A DNA stretch of 64,000 bases from assembly GCF_019703515.2 (NCBI RefSeq), contig NC_059346.1:51730001-51794000 (forward strand). The letters run 5' to 3'. Every line of letters begins with the position of its first letter. Position 1 is the first letter of the stretch. This document shows, piece by piece, positions 44,029-55,676 of this stretch. Origin of the DNA: Myxocyprinus asiaticus (Eukaryota > Chordata > Actinopteri > Cypriniformes > Catostomidae). Both the position numbers and the translations under genes were made by a program. Below the pieces are notes generated by a model. That model saw only the letters and a list, made by a program, of their open reading frames with translations. It did not search any database and had not been told where the DNA came from.

Positions 44029-45613
44029 CAGGTGCATCTCAATAAATTAGAATGTCATGGAAAAGTTCATTTATTTCAGTAATTCAACTCAAATGTGAAA
44101 CTCGTGTATTAAATAAATTCAATGCACACAGACTGAAGTAGTTTAAGTCTTTGGTTCTTTTAATTGTGATGATTTTGGCTCACATTTAACAAAAACCCAC
44201 CAATTCACCATCTCAAAAAATTAGAATACATCATAAGACCAATAAAAAAAAAACATTTTTAGTGAATTGCTGGCCTTCTGGAAAGTATGTTCATTTACTG
44301 TATATGTACTCAATACTTGGTAGGGGCTCCTTTTGCTTTAATTACTGCCTCAATTCGGCGTGGCATGGAGGTGATCAGTTTGTGGCACTGCTGAGGTGGT
44401 ATGGAAGCCCAGGTTTCTTTGACAGTGGCCTTCAGCTCATCTGCATTTTTTGGTCTCTTGTTTCTCATTTTCCTCTTGACAATACCCCATAGATTCTCTA
44501 TGGGGTTCAGGTCTGGTGAGTTTGCTGGCCAGTCAAGCACACCAACACCATGGTCATTTAACCAACTTTTGGTGCTTTTGGCAGTGTGGGCAGGTGCCAA
44601 ATCCTGCTGGAAAATGAAATCGGCATCTTTAAAAAGCTGGTCAGCAGAAGGAAGCCTGAAGTGCTCCAAAATTTCTTGGTAAACGGGTGCAGTGACTTTG
44701 GTTTTCAAAAAACACAATGGACCAACACCAGCAGATGACATTGCACCCCAAATCATCACAGACTGTGGAAACTTAATACTGGACTTCAAGCAACTTGGGC
44801 TATGAGCTTCTCCACCCTTCCTCCAGACTCTAGGACCTTGGTTTCCAAATGAAATACAAAACTTGCTCTCATCTGAAAAGAGGACTTTGGAACACTGGGC
44901 AACAGTCCAGTTTTTCTTCTCCTTAGCCCAGGTAAGACGCCTCTGACGTTGTCTGTGGTTCAGGAGTGGCTTAACAAGAGGAATACGACAACTGTAGCCA
45001 AATTCCTTGACACGTCTGTGTGTGGTGGCTCTTGATGCCTTGACCCCAGCCTCAGTCCATTCCTTGTGAAGTTCACCCAAATTCTTGAATCAATTTTGCT
45101 TGACAATCCTCATAAGGCTGCGGTTCTCTCTGTTGGTTGTGCATCTTTTTCTTCCACACTTTTTCCTTCCACTCAACTTTCTGTTAACATGCTTGGATAC
45201 AGCACTCTGTGAACAGCCAGCTTCTTTGGCAATGAATGTTTGTGGCTTACCCTCCTTGTGAAGGGTGTCAATGATTGTCTTCTGGACAACTGTCAGATCA
45301 GCAGTCTTCCCCATGATTGTGTAGCCTAGTGAACCAAACTGAGAGACCATTTTGAAGGCTCAGGAAACCTTTGCAGGTGTTTTGAGTTGATTAGCTGATT
45401 GGCATGTCACCATATTCTAATTTTTTGAGATAGTGAATTGGTGGGTTTTTGTTAAATGTGAGCCAAAATCATCACAATTAAAAGAAGCAAAGACTTAAAC
45501 TACTTCAGTCTGTGTGCACTGAATTTATTTAATACACGAGTTTCACAATTTGAGTTGAATTACTGAAATAAATGAGCTTTTCCACGACATTCTAATTTAT
45601 TGAGATGCACCTG
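44029..45613 (-). mobile_element. Tc1 element A, near-complete
   Basis: The 1585-bp element has ends CAGGTGCATCTCAATAAATT in inverted orientation at 44029 and 45613. Terminal repeats are about 200 bp (44029-44235, 45405-45613), each with an outer and an inner copy of the TCTCAATAAATTAGAAT / TCTCAAAAAATTAGAAT motif, the IR/DR layout of many fish Tc1 elements. TA borders the right end; the left border is a CACA tract. Confidence 0.93.
44310..45350 (-). pseudogene. Tc1 transposase A, one premature stop
   Basis: Reading from 45350 (the more likely start is the internal Met at 45314, MGKTADLTVVQK), the frame runs to 44310 with a single stop, TGA at 45092-45090, where element B has CGA. All other landmarks are intact: helix-turn-helix (FIAKEAGCSQSAVSKHVNRK), a basic GRKKCGRKR hinge, first Asp (VLFSDESKF), second Asp (FQQDLAPAHTAKS) and Glu ([11 protein letters not shown]), with 34 residues between the second Asp and Glu. 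The length of about 334 residues is normal. The stop cuts off the catalytic domain, so no active enzyme is expected. Confidence 0.93.
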
Positions 45614-45637
45614 TATATATATATATATATATATATA
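45614..45637. repeat. (TA)12 between two Tc1 elements
   Basis: A TA run separates the outer ends of elements A and B. TA is the obligatory Tc1 target, so both could have inserted into one TA microsatellite. Confidence 0.95.
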
Positions 45638-47024
45638 CAGGTGCATCTCAATAAATTAGAATATGGTGACATACCAATCAGCTAATCAACTCAAAACACC
45701 TGCAAAGGTTTCCTGAGCCTTCAAAATGGTCTCTCAGTTTGGTTCACTAGGCTGCACAATCATGGGGAAGACTGCTGATCTGACAGTTGTCCAGAAGACA
45801 ATCATTGACACCCTTCACAAGGAGGGTAAGCCACAAACATTCATTGCCAAAGAAGCTGGCTGTTCACAGAGTGCTGTATCCAAGCATGTAAACAGAAAGT
45901 TGAGTGGAAGAAAAAGATGCACAACCAACCGAGAGAACCGCAGCCTTATGAGGATTGTCAAGCAAAATCGATTCAAGAATTTGGGTGAACTTCACAAGGA
46001 ATGGACTGAGGCTGGTGTCAAGGCATCAACCACACACAGACATGTCAAGGAATTTGGCTACAGTTGTCATATTCCTCTTGTTAAGCCACTCCTGAACCAC
46101 AGACAACATCAGAGGCGTCTTACCTGGGCTAAGGAGAAGAAGAACTGGACTGTTGCCCAGTGTTCCAAAGTCCTCTTTTCAGATGAGAGCAAGTTTTGTA
46201 TTTCATTTGGAAACCAAGGTCCTAGAGTCTGGAGGAAGGGTGGAAAAGCTCATAGCCCAAGTTGCTTGAAGTCCAGTGTTAAGTTTCCACAGTCTGTGAT
46301 GATTTGAGGTGCAATGTCATCTGCTGGTGTTGGTCCATTGTGTTTTTTGAAAACCAAAGTCACTGCACCCGTTTACCAAGAAATTTTGGAGCACTTCATG
46401 CTTCCTTCTGCTGACCAGCTTTTTAAAGATGCTGATTTCATTTTCCAGCAGGATTTGGCACTTGCCCACACTGCCAAAAGCACCAAAAGTTGGTTAAATG
46501 ACCATGGTGTTGGTGTGCTTGACTGGCCAGCAAACTCACCAGACCTGAACCCCATAGAGAATCTATGGGGTATTGTCAAGAGGAAAATGAGAAACAAGAG
46601 ACCAAAAAATGCAGATGAGCTGAAGGCCACTGTCAAAGAAACCTGGGCTTCCATACCACCTCAGCAGTGCCACAAACTGATCACCTCCATGCCATGCCGA
46701 ATTGAGGCAGTAATTAAAGCAAAAGGAGCCCCTACCAAGTATTGGGTACATATACAGTAAATGAACATACTTTCCAGAAGGCCAACAATTCACTAAAAAT
46801 GTTTTTTTTATTGGTCTTATGATGTATTCTAATTTTTTGAGATAGTGAATTGGTGGGTTTTTGTTAAATGTGAGCAAAATCATCACAATTAAAAGAAGCA
46901 AAGACTTAAACTACTTCAGTCTGTGTGCATTGAATTTATTTAATACACGAGTTTCACAGTTAGAGTTGAATTACTGAAATAAATGAACTTTTACACGACA
47001 TTCTAATTTATTGAGATGCACCTG
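45638..47024 (+). mobile_element. Tc1 element B, near-complete, short left repeat
   Basis: Same family as A, in opposite orientation. The right terminal repeat (46826-47024) is full length. The left repeat keeps only its outer 25 bp, then jumps straight to the sequence after the inner motif, losing about 180 bp. TA runs border both ends. Confidence 0.93.
45726..46760 (+). pseudogene. Tc1 transposase B, one premature stop
   Basis: Reading from 45726 (likely start Met at 45762) the frame runs to 46760 with one stop, TGA at 46305-46307, where element A has TGG (Trp in VMIWGAMSSAG). Compared with A it lacks four residues in the basic hinge and two residues before TTHRHVKEF, and its normal stop is changed to Trp, adding five residues. 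DNA-binding helices and all three catalytic residues (SDES, QQDLALAHT, NPIENLW) are present. The premature stop lies between the first and second catalytic Asp. Confidence 0.93.
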
Positions 47025-48069
47025 TATATATATATATATATATAATGTGCACTGTACATATTATTGCAATCAGTAAAAAAATCAAACTCATCAAATAGCC
47101 ATGTGTGATATGTTGTTGGAAAGCTCTCAAAGAGTAAAATACAACCAGCATATTTGTTATAAAATATAAAATACAGCGAGTAATAGCTAAGTGTAAGTAT
47201 GTCTTTAACAATTATGTTGGTGTTGCTTATATGCCGCGTTTTCAAACCTTTAGTCATTGTTGTGTCTTTTATACAATTATTATGTTTTATTTGTTTGGAG
47301 AGGTTTTTGGACATATGGAGATGTTTTTGGACACTAGGATAAATTATATTTGTAATGCTATAACTTTTAATTGCATTGTCAGATCAACACAACATTTTCC
47401 TCAGATACAGGTAACATGATTGGGAACAAAACAAAAGCAATTTTTTGGAGCTACCTTATTTACACCCAGAGATGTATAAAGTAAAATCAAAACCAAACAT
47501 TTTTGGTGTGATTTTTCATCAGTTTCTTAAGCTGATAGTCTCAGAATTTGTCAATCTATATCCTTAAAATTTTTGAAAAGTTTTCTTTTGTATCATTGTT
47601 TTTTTTTTAAACAATAAAAAATATAAGTATAAGTTATAAGTCTTTAATTTGGGGTATGCCTCTGAAACAGCAAATCTCTAAAAACTCCCTCAAAGTGTTA
47701 ATACTCTATTCTATGCCAAGTAATGCATTTTACCCTTTTGTTAATGTTAATGATTAAATGGAATACACAGTATATTTATACTTAGAAAGAATTTGCCCTC
47801 ATAAAGGTAAAAGTTGCCCCTGAGAATGAAATGCAGGGGGCAATTATTGCCCTTTAATGGTAAAGGTAATTTCTGTCACTGGAGACCAACTCGATTATTT
47901 TATTCACATTGCTTTTTAATTTAAAGGCTTTTCGCTGCTGAGATCTTCTGGCGCTCTTTGTTTGCCCTGATTCTGGGATCTTTCTCTTCAGGATCATGGA
48001 TAGCGTATATATTCACCTGTGAATTCTACTATTAAACACAATGTTTTTTTTTTTGTTTTTTTTTTTAAG
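47025..48069. other. Non-coding; short TA run at its left edge
   Basis: No recognisable domain or repeat terminus. A T-rich tract at 48043-48066 could serve as a polypyrimidine tract for the candidate exon that follows. Confidence 0.45.
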
Positions 48070-48141
48070 TACGTTGAAATAACACTGAATGATGGCTTCA
48101 ACAGAAGTATATACCATCAATGAACAACCTCAGAGCTCACG
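48070..48141 (+). other. Candidate first coding exon (weak)
   Basis: A 24-nt T-rich tract ends in an AAG acceptor at 48067-48069. After 19 bases come two in-frame ATGs (48089, 48092) reading MMASTEVYTINEQPQSS, and a good donor (ACG/GTAGGT) follows at 48142. The arrangement fits a small first coding exon, but I recognise neither the protein nor a downstream exon. Chance is a serious alternative in DNA this AT-rich. Confidence 0.2.
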
Positions 48142-48770
48142 GTAGGTCTGTATTTAAAGGTTTACCAGTTATCGTTAAAAATCTATTTTTCTACAGAGAG
48201 AATGGATGGGATTTTTACTTTCAGAACCTGACTGTTGTGCTCTATTGAAATTTTGACTTACAACCTTATAGTGACTCAAATAATGTTCATGTGACAAATT
48301 CCCTTTCACCTCACTCTGCCAAGCACAACCGGCTACTTACTAATAAATGTAAAAATCTGTTTGAGGCTTTGGATCTCTTGACAGAGTTCCATTGTCTGAA
48401 ATGTTGAAATGTTTATGGAAGATGGACAAAGGAAAATAATTCATGCTAATTCCCTAAACAAGCTATCAAAGGTAAATCCTCTTGGGGGACCCATTTCATA
48501 TCAATTCATTGAGGGGATCGCTACAACATGGAATTCATTCAAAGACAAAAATATCTACAAGGTATTTATCTTGTTTTACATTTAATTTGACTGTCAGTGA
48601 TAGTTTCAGTGTATGTGAACATGCCAGTATCGAGCAGAAATAAACAAACAGATAACTTTTTTCTCCTCCAGTTGTAAAGAATATAAACCAAATGCCATTG
48701 GCATAAACTACAGAAGAATAGGAATGCAAATCACTCTCATAAAAGACTAGCATTTGGACAGTCGCATAGA
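48142..48770. other. Non-coding, nothing recognised
   Basis: No supported gene or repeat. Confidence 0.5.
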
Positions 48771-48775
48771 CCAGC

Positions 48776-49116
48776 TGTTTTGCCCTGTTTTGCCTCTGTC
48801 ATCTGTCTCCAGTCTCCCTTGCACTACATTTCCCATAATTCACTGCCCTGATCACTACCAGCTGTTCCCTATTGTTCTCACCTGTGTTTCATTTACCTCA
48901 TTTATCCCTATGTATATATTGCTCTGATGTCTGTTTTAACTTCGTTAGTTGTGTGTTTTCTCCAGTTCCTGTCCCAGTTGTTATCTTGTTTGTTTTGTTT
49001 CCTATTTCTGAGTCTTGCCTTGTTCCAGTGTATACCCTGTTTTGTATATTATTTATTTTCCATTAAAGTTAAGCTGCATCTAGGTCCCACTCACGTGACT
49101 ATCTTCAAATGTTACA
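48776..49116 (+). mobile_element. Solo LTR related to the LTRs at 22-25 kb
   Basis: The 341-bp block TGTTTTGCCC...ATGTTACA is flanked by a perfect 5-bp duplication, CCAGC at 48771-48775 and 49117-49121. It shares ordered motifs with the minus-strand LTRs at 22156 and 25286: TTTCCCATAATTCACTGCCC, CACCTGTGTTTCATT, CATTAAAGTTAAGCTGCA and GTGACTATCTTCAAATG-like. Open frames across it are not genes. Confidence 0.85.
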
Positions 49117-49121
49117 CCAGC

Positions 49122-49611
49122 TTTTATTATTGTCTTAAATTTAAGATTTTCCCATTTTGTAAGGTGTCAATATGGAATAGATCCTGGAAAAACAGTCTTT
49201 TAAATCTAAATGATGTTCTTAACACAATGTTTCTTGAATGGATTTTCAAAATCTTGTTTTACTTGGGGCTCTATCTTGTTCCAAGCCACATTTCAGTCCA
49301 CGCTTCTAAGACAATAATTATTAACGGGGTCTCTTTAATAATTGGCTTGATGCCCAGAGTCTGGAATTGCCAGCGTCTTTCTTTGTTGCACAGACATAAC
49401 TTAACTCTTGTTTCATATGTTGGTCTATGGTCTATATAGTTCGATAGATTATTCGGCTGACAGATGACAGAAATTCCCAATTAATCCGCACTACACAGTT
49501 CCATTTTGATGTGGCCAGGGAGTGCAGAGTTGTCAAAACCTTTATCTCCGGTGTAATTGGGTTGTTTCGGTTTGCAACTGCATATAAGTTTAAAATAATG
49601 AAAACACCCTC
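49122..49611. other. Non-coding, nothing recognised
   Basis: No supported gene. Confidence 0.5.
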
Positions 49612-49745
49612 CAGGGCCATAGCTAATCCGGTGAAAGGTGGTAACGATTCAAGGGACCCACAGGCCCTAAACTATATTATTTAATATGAAAGGGGCCCAG
49701 AGCAATATACAGTCAGGGGGCCCAGAATTCCTTGCTACGGCCCTG
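49612..49745. mobile_element. Small MITE with CAGGGCC termini
   Basis: The 134-bp element opens CAGGGCCATAGC and closes GCTACGGCCCTG, inverted. AGGGACCCAC/GGGGCCC words are repeated inside. I found no clean flanking duplication. Confidence 0.5.
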
Positions 49746-49919
49746 CCCTCGCGATTCAGTCGATACCTTTTTCAAGGTCAATGTCAACATTATAACATGT
49801 ATTATATTATAATTTTATATTATTAAAATACATCGACTCAGTTGTGATTCATCAAAACATTATTAAATGGTCAATGTCATAATAATATTCTAATATATTG
49901 TTTTTAATGTGGTTTGTTT

Positions 49920-50165
49920 GTGAGTAACTCTTAGGGAGTAAGAAGTCCTCAGGAGGACTTCTAAGCTGTCGTGGGTTTAGGAGCTACTTTTAGCGTTAAA
50001 ATGCTTCATGATTACTCTTAGATGAAAATTTTTCATGAATTACTCTTAGATGAAAACTCCTAAAATTAGGACTGACACATCCCTAATTTTAAGAGTTGCT
50101 CCTAAATTTCTGTGTTAGGAGCTACTTTTAGCCTTAAGATTTTTTGTGAATACTGGCCCATATTT
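49920..50165. repeat. Fold-back-like repeat with TAGGAGCTACTTTTAG units
   Basis: TTTAGGAGCTACTTTTAGCG (49977) and TTAGGAGCTACTTTTAGCC (50116) are direct copies. ATTACTCTTAGATGAAAA occurs twice (50011, 50040), and CCTAAAATTAGGACTG faces CCCTAATTTTAAGAGTTG. The stretch ends in GAATACTGGCCCA, a common fish element terminus. Confidence 0.5.
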
Positions 50166-51277
50166 TCTAGTAAAGGCTACACACAATTCTTGGTGGCTTT
50201 AATTATAACTTCTCAAGTAAAGTAAAGTTTACTTTGCAAAAAAAAAAAAAAAACATTGTTGTGTACATTTTGCACAAGCAATGTAGCACTGAGTTAAGTC
50301 ATGCTTTTAAAAGTGTACTAAAATTGCATTTTTATCAACGTACATAGTCATAAACCAAATGATACATGGAAGCCTTCCACAGAGAAGTTTAATGAATGCT
50401 TTGTACTCTATGAGAAAACATCACCCTACTTTAGTGACAGTAGAAACAAAATCCAAAGGTGTGCACATGGAATCAACAGTTAATACTTTTTTGATCATGA
50501 ATGGGTAATTTTGAGTAGAAAATTTACTTCAGACTGCACAAAACAAGAAGTTACCAAATGTAACAACAAAATCAACATTAAAATTGGTTTAAATAAACTT
50601 GCAAACAGGGAAACTATGCAAGCTCATTAATTATTCAAACCCGGTGCATGCTGGGAACACCAGCTTTGCAAAGTTAAGTAAAATGTACTTTTTTTACTTA
50701 CCTGTGAAATGTACTCAAATTAGCAAATAACTATGACAAGGTTTTCTACTTTAGGATTCATACATGATGACGCATTGTAAAGATAACAAACAATGATAAA
50801 CAATATTTACTTGTAACCTAGAGAATTTATTTTTACATGTTTGTATTAAGTACAAATGTAGATGCAAAATACAAATAATACAATAAAAACTAGCCATGTA
50901 ATTGTGCATAGTTAGAATAGAAAAATCAATTGGATTAACGACTTAAAAAGGTGGCGAAAACACTTATTTGGTTGTTGATGTCAATGGCTGTATGTACTGT
51001 AAACTCTTTTGTATTTTGACGTAAATTCACTTGGTAGAAGTTAGGTAGATGCCAACATAGACAAACTATGTAAGGTAAAAGCAAATAAGACTCAGACTAC
51101 ATTAAATATGGGTTCACTTTCAATGAGGATAAAAATGGTTTGTTTCAAACACAACATGCTTTGTGTGGTGAATTTTTTGCTGACAGCATGAAGCTATTTA
51201 AGAGAGAATTAGAAACCAAAATGTCAATTTTCCTGTGCAGACAATGTCATGTTAATAATCTTGCATATTGTTGGACC
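50166..51277. other. Non-coding, nothing recognised
   Basis: AT-rich; no gene. Confidence 0.5.
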
Positions 51278-51279
51278 TA

Positions 51280-51809
51280 CACTACCGGTCAAAAGTTTTG
51301 AAACACTTATTCTTTATTATAATTTTTTTTCTTCACATTTTAGAATAATAGTAAAGTAATAAACTATGGAATAACATAAATGGAAATATGGGAATTATGT
51401 TGTGACTAAACAAAATCCAAAATAAATCAAAACTGTGTTATATTTTAGCATCTTCAAAGTAGTCACCCTTTGCCTAGAATTTGCAGACATGTACTCTTGA
51501 CATTTTCTCAACCAACTTCTTGAGGTATCACCCTGGGATGCTTTTTAAACAGTATTGAAGGAGTTCCCATCTGTGTTGGGCAATTATTGGCTGCTTTTCT
51601 TTATTATTTGGTCCAAGTCATCAATTTAAAAACTTTTTTTTTTAATTAAATTTTAGATTTATAATGAAATAAATTAATGTGGTGGCACAATTATATTTTT
51701 GTCTACAAAACTAATTTCAATCAATTAAGCATATGCCTTCAGATCAAAAGATTTTTAAGATCATGAGAAACATTTCAGTCAAGTGTTTCAAAACTTTTGA
51801 CTGGTAGTG
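51280..51809 (-). mobile_element. Non-autonomous Tc1-like element
   Basis: The 530-bp element has ends CACTACCGGTCAAAAGTTTT and AAAACTTTTGACTGGTAGTG, inverted, bordered by TA at 51278-51279 and 51810-51811. The minus strand of 51455-51625 resembles the last part of a Tc1 transposase gene (for example ACCTCAAGAAGTTGGTTGAG + AAAATGTC), but the frame is lost. Confidence 0.85.
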
Positions 51810-51811
51810 TA

Positions 51812-53829
51812 TGTCAATATTCATAAAATGACCATTTTTTATTTGAAGGCATTTATCTTTACTTTTGTATTACAAAAAATGTCGGTACTGTTTTGTCACC
51901 GCTTGATGCCCAATAAGTGTAAAATCTGGTTCCTGGAGCAAAACCATTTGAGAACCACAAATATATTATCAATCCCAGAGAAATCCCATTTAAGGAATTG
52001 CCTAGAAAAGGAATTATCTAGAAATGCAAATTGCAATTTATGAACAAAAGTCAAATGAACAGATTTAATCTGAATCTCTGTGGAGTTCATGCAATATAGA
52101 ACTGAATAGAGAGGCGTTTGTTTTTGTCCTTGAGTCACTAAAAACCTAATAGTTATTCAAACAGACATGCTACAACTGCCTTTCTCCAATAAACGTAGCA
52201 GCCTTGGTCAATTATTCTTTGATTTCTCTGCTTCCATTGCATGAAATGGAGTTGTCCGGCCCCGTGAAAGGTGTAGAAATTGACATTTGCTGCCATTTGA
52301 AAAGATTAGTTGCAGGAACTTTAAGGTGAGTAGAGTGCGATCAAATCATTCTAAGAAGAGGTGCTTCATCATTGCAGACAGTAAAAATGCAATTGTGTGA
52401 TGTATTATACTTTGAAATGATTGTCATCAATGCCATTCATTGTATACAATGCGATGCAACAGTCACTCATCATGAAAGAGAGTGTGTGGGCCTGTCACCA
52501 TTAAAATGGCCCCTCTAAAGGTGTGATATTGAAAAAGGCCTGTGACTCACTGGAGTGGGATACAGGAGCTCATTAGAGGTCTGTAAGAATGAAGTTATCA
52601 TCTAGCAGACCAACAGAATGTACAGCACCTCTCTCATGGGCTAGCTTCTCTCAGCAGGGGCCAAATTAAACACATTTATTCCTGCAAACAAGAGCCACCT
52701 CATGTATAAAGCATGTGCATAAAAGATCTTGTGCTTTTCTTTGGCTGGGCTTCCTTTTTATTCTTTTATTTATTTTTAGAGGCTTCTGGTGATGTAACCA
52801 GGCAGAAAATGGAGCAATAGAAACAGGAAGCTTAAAAATGTGTATTTCACTTATATCAGCATTCTGTAGATTAGATTGTTAATTGATCTGTCTGGCAGTA
52901 GTCTAGCATAGCCAGATCTCTGACTAGTGGCATAAGGTCAAATACTTATTGCAGCATATTCTGACCAAGACATGCCCACTTAGAGTCAGCCATCAGATTA
53001 GAGTTTGCCAGATCAAGAAAGTGCTTTGCAGTTTTGTGTGCAATATGAATCAGACAGTCAGTGAACAGACTGAATGTGATACGTGGACATGTCGTTTGAG
53101 GCGTAGACTAGCAGGAAGAGTCTTTTTTTTACTTAAAGATGGATGGATGGAACTAGATAGGTAGTTCTAGGTAGACACATATAGATAGATGTAGATTGAT
53201 TGACAGATAGACTATGCAGGTTTTTAATGTTTATTTTGTTAGTAGACAGGTTAAGCAACTAGTGTGAAAATAATGGCATGTTTTTTGGTTTTTACTGGTC
53301 AGCATTTGTGCAGTATACCCTATATCTTTTCCATGTGACAGAGGAAAAGGGAAAAAAATTCATAAAAACATCAGGCAATGATTTACTTTGTCTATGTCAA
53401 TAAAATGCCTTCAGTTAGAGTTATAATATGTTTATTTGCAATATGCAAAGCTTAAAGACCCCAATAAATAATTTGATGAGTGCAGTTTTCTGTTCTGTGT
53501 TGATGTATTTTTATTTTATTTTTTTTTAAACAGGAAGCCTGGGTGGGACATAACAAATGCCCTGTCCTTTAAAAAAAAGAAAAGAAAAAAAAGACATGTT
53601 GACTTTAAGCTTTAGTTGTGTCCAAGCCATGTTGCAGAGAAAGGACATTCTCATTTTAGAGAATATTTGATTGGACAGAAATCTTAATAGTGCAACAAAA
53701 GGCATCAATATTTTTGGTCCATTTTCCTGGAAAAGAAAGATTGTACATTTTAAATGCATGTATCTGCAAAAAGCGTATTTTGTTAATGTTATAATACAGT
53801 AGCATATAGATGGCTTCTTAGATGGGTTC
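51812..53829. other. Non-coding; degenerate GATA/GATG tract
   Basis: A loose run of GATGGATGG, TAGATAGG and AGATAGATGTAG words lies at 53138-53212, and a T/A-rich block at 53510-53595. No supported gene. Confidence 0.5.
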
Positions 53830-54471
53830 TTAAACGGAACAGTTCACCCCAGAGTGATAATTCTCTCATCATTAACACACCCTTATGCTGTCTCAAACTC
53901 ACAGTTTTCTTTCTTCCACGAAACACAAACAAAGATATTTTCATAGTACATTTTCATGTATGATGTGTTTACATGCATACAATGCAAGTCATTAGTGTCC
54001 AAAACTTCTCCAAAAAGGACATAAAGGAAGCATAAAGGTAATCAACACTACTTAAGTGGTTTAATCCAATGATATGACTGGTTTCAGGTGAGAATAAACT
54101 AAAATGTAACTTCTTTTTCAAATTTTGACACCTGAAGTCTCCTTGACATGATCATGATTTAAAGCTTGATTACACTTTCTCACACTTGACGCATGTGTTT
54201 AGAGTTTGTACAATGTGGTACATCATGGTTTAAACCACTCAAATATTATGGATAACCTTTATGCTGCCTTTATGTCCTTTTTAGAGCTTGAAAGTTTTGG
54301 ACCCTATTGACTTGCATTGTATGGACAAACAGACATCATATACTGTGCAGTATCCTTCAAAAAATCTTTGTTTGTGTTCTGCAGAAGAAACAAAGTCGTA
54401 CAAGTTTGAGACAGCATAAATGTGAGTAAATGATGAGAGAATGATTATTTTAGGGTGAACTATCCCTTTAA
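53830..54471. mobile_element. TTAA family (GGAATAGTTCAC), full-length
   Basis: TTAA at 53830-53833 and 54468-54471 flanks inverted ends ACGGAACAGTTCACCC and GGGTGAACTATCCCT. Family blocks (CTCATCATTAACACACCCTT, TTTCTTTCTTCCACGAAACA) on the left are mirrored on the right. No coding capacity. It is the most complete of five copies in this window. Confidence 0.75.
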
Positions 54472-55281
54472 GAATATTCGGAAAATACTCTGATATATTT
54501 CTGATGAAGGTTGTGGATTGCTTGCTTCGATACTTAGTGTCTCTGTTAAAAATTACTGTACATTTTGAATAAGATCACATTATGTACACACAGTAAACAA
54601 TATCAATTTACTTAATCTTAAAAACTGAAGTTTAATGGCAGCCTAAATATTTTTTTTTTACAGTATCTATGACACTGTTCTTCCTAAAAAAAAATACAAA
54701 GAAATAGGACCATTACTGAACTAAACCTACAATGTTTCTCTGTCAAGTCGTGGAGATGTCTTCCCAAAGTGCTATTTATGCTATGTATTAAGATTTCTTA
54801 TCAATGTAAATGGATTTGTCATGTTTGTGTTCCTCTGAACCCTATGACACATTTTAATGGACAAAAGCTCAAAGTCTGTTTTAAAGCTGTCACTTTATTT
54901 ACCTCTGATGTCAAGCATTTCTCTTGAGGCCTCAACTGTGCAAGTTTGCAGGAATGCAATGGAATGGTTTATTACTGTAGTAACAAAACATGCAGAGTAT
55001 TGCCGTAGAAGATGCTGACATCTGGAATCTGAAGACAAGCCTGCTTGAGGAACCAGAGTACAAGTTACACTAGTCATTTTGACCCCACAATGGGCCGCCC
55101 TTCTTAAATCCTCCTCTAGTCACTTTATAGCTTGGTCACAAAAGAACAATGGCTTAATCTAGCCATGGGTATATGAAAGTTTTTTTTATCTGAACCAAAA
55201 ATAAAATGTATTTATGATTAAATACAGCACCTTTATTTCAGTGTGCCTGGAAATGGGGCAAAGTGTACTTTCCTAGCATAG
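54472..55281. other. Non-coding, nothing recognised
   Basis: AT-rich flank of the DIRS element. Confidence 0.5.
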
Positions 55282-55445
55282 TCGACGTTGTGTCGATGTA
55301 GTGACACTAAGGGTCACTCTTGGGAGCCCCAAACACCTCTGCTTTTTTGAAAAAAGGCCAATGAGAATCAGCGAGTGGAATTTGCATGCCAATCCCCCGG
55401 ACATACGGGTATAAAAGGAGCTGGTATGCAACCACTCATTCATAT
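55282..55445. repeat. Left inverted terminal repeat of the DIRS element
   Basis: Inverted match to 60538-60701 over its whole length, with a few substitutions and a short insertion. It carries a TATAAAA-type sequence at 55411-55417 that could be the element's promoter. Confidence 0.88.
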
Positions 55446-55676
55446 TTTCTCTTCAGAGCCGAGCAGTTCTATTCATTGAAGCTGAATTCATCCACGAAGT
55501 TCATTCACCTCATCTGCTGGATTCTACGGAGCATTTCAGCGGCTTCTCCCCCTCTGCACCCATGGAGTGCAGAGAATGCCCCTGGGCGCTTCGGCAGAAA
55601 CAACTAAAAAAATATATTCTAAAAAGAGTATATTTTCTTTCTAAAAGAGCGGCACACATGGAATGTCTTTTTAAAG

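Noticed and set aside
44029..47024. Single composite transposon formed by elements A and B
   Set aside because: The two elements flank only a 24-bp TA run, carry no cargo, and each has its own pair of termini.
48927..49439. 170-codon plus-strand frame
   Set aside because: It starts inside the solo LTR at 48776-49116 and runs out into flanking DNA; hydrophobic runs reflect T-rich sequence.
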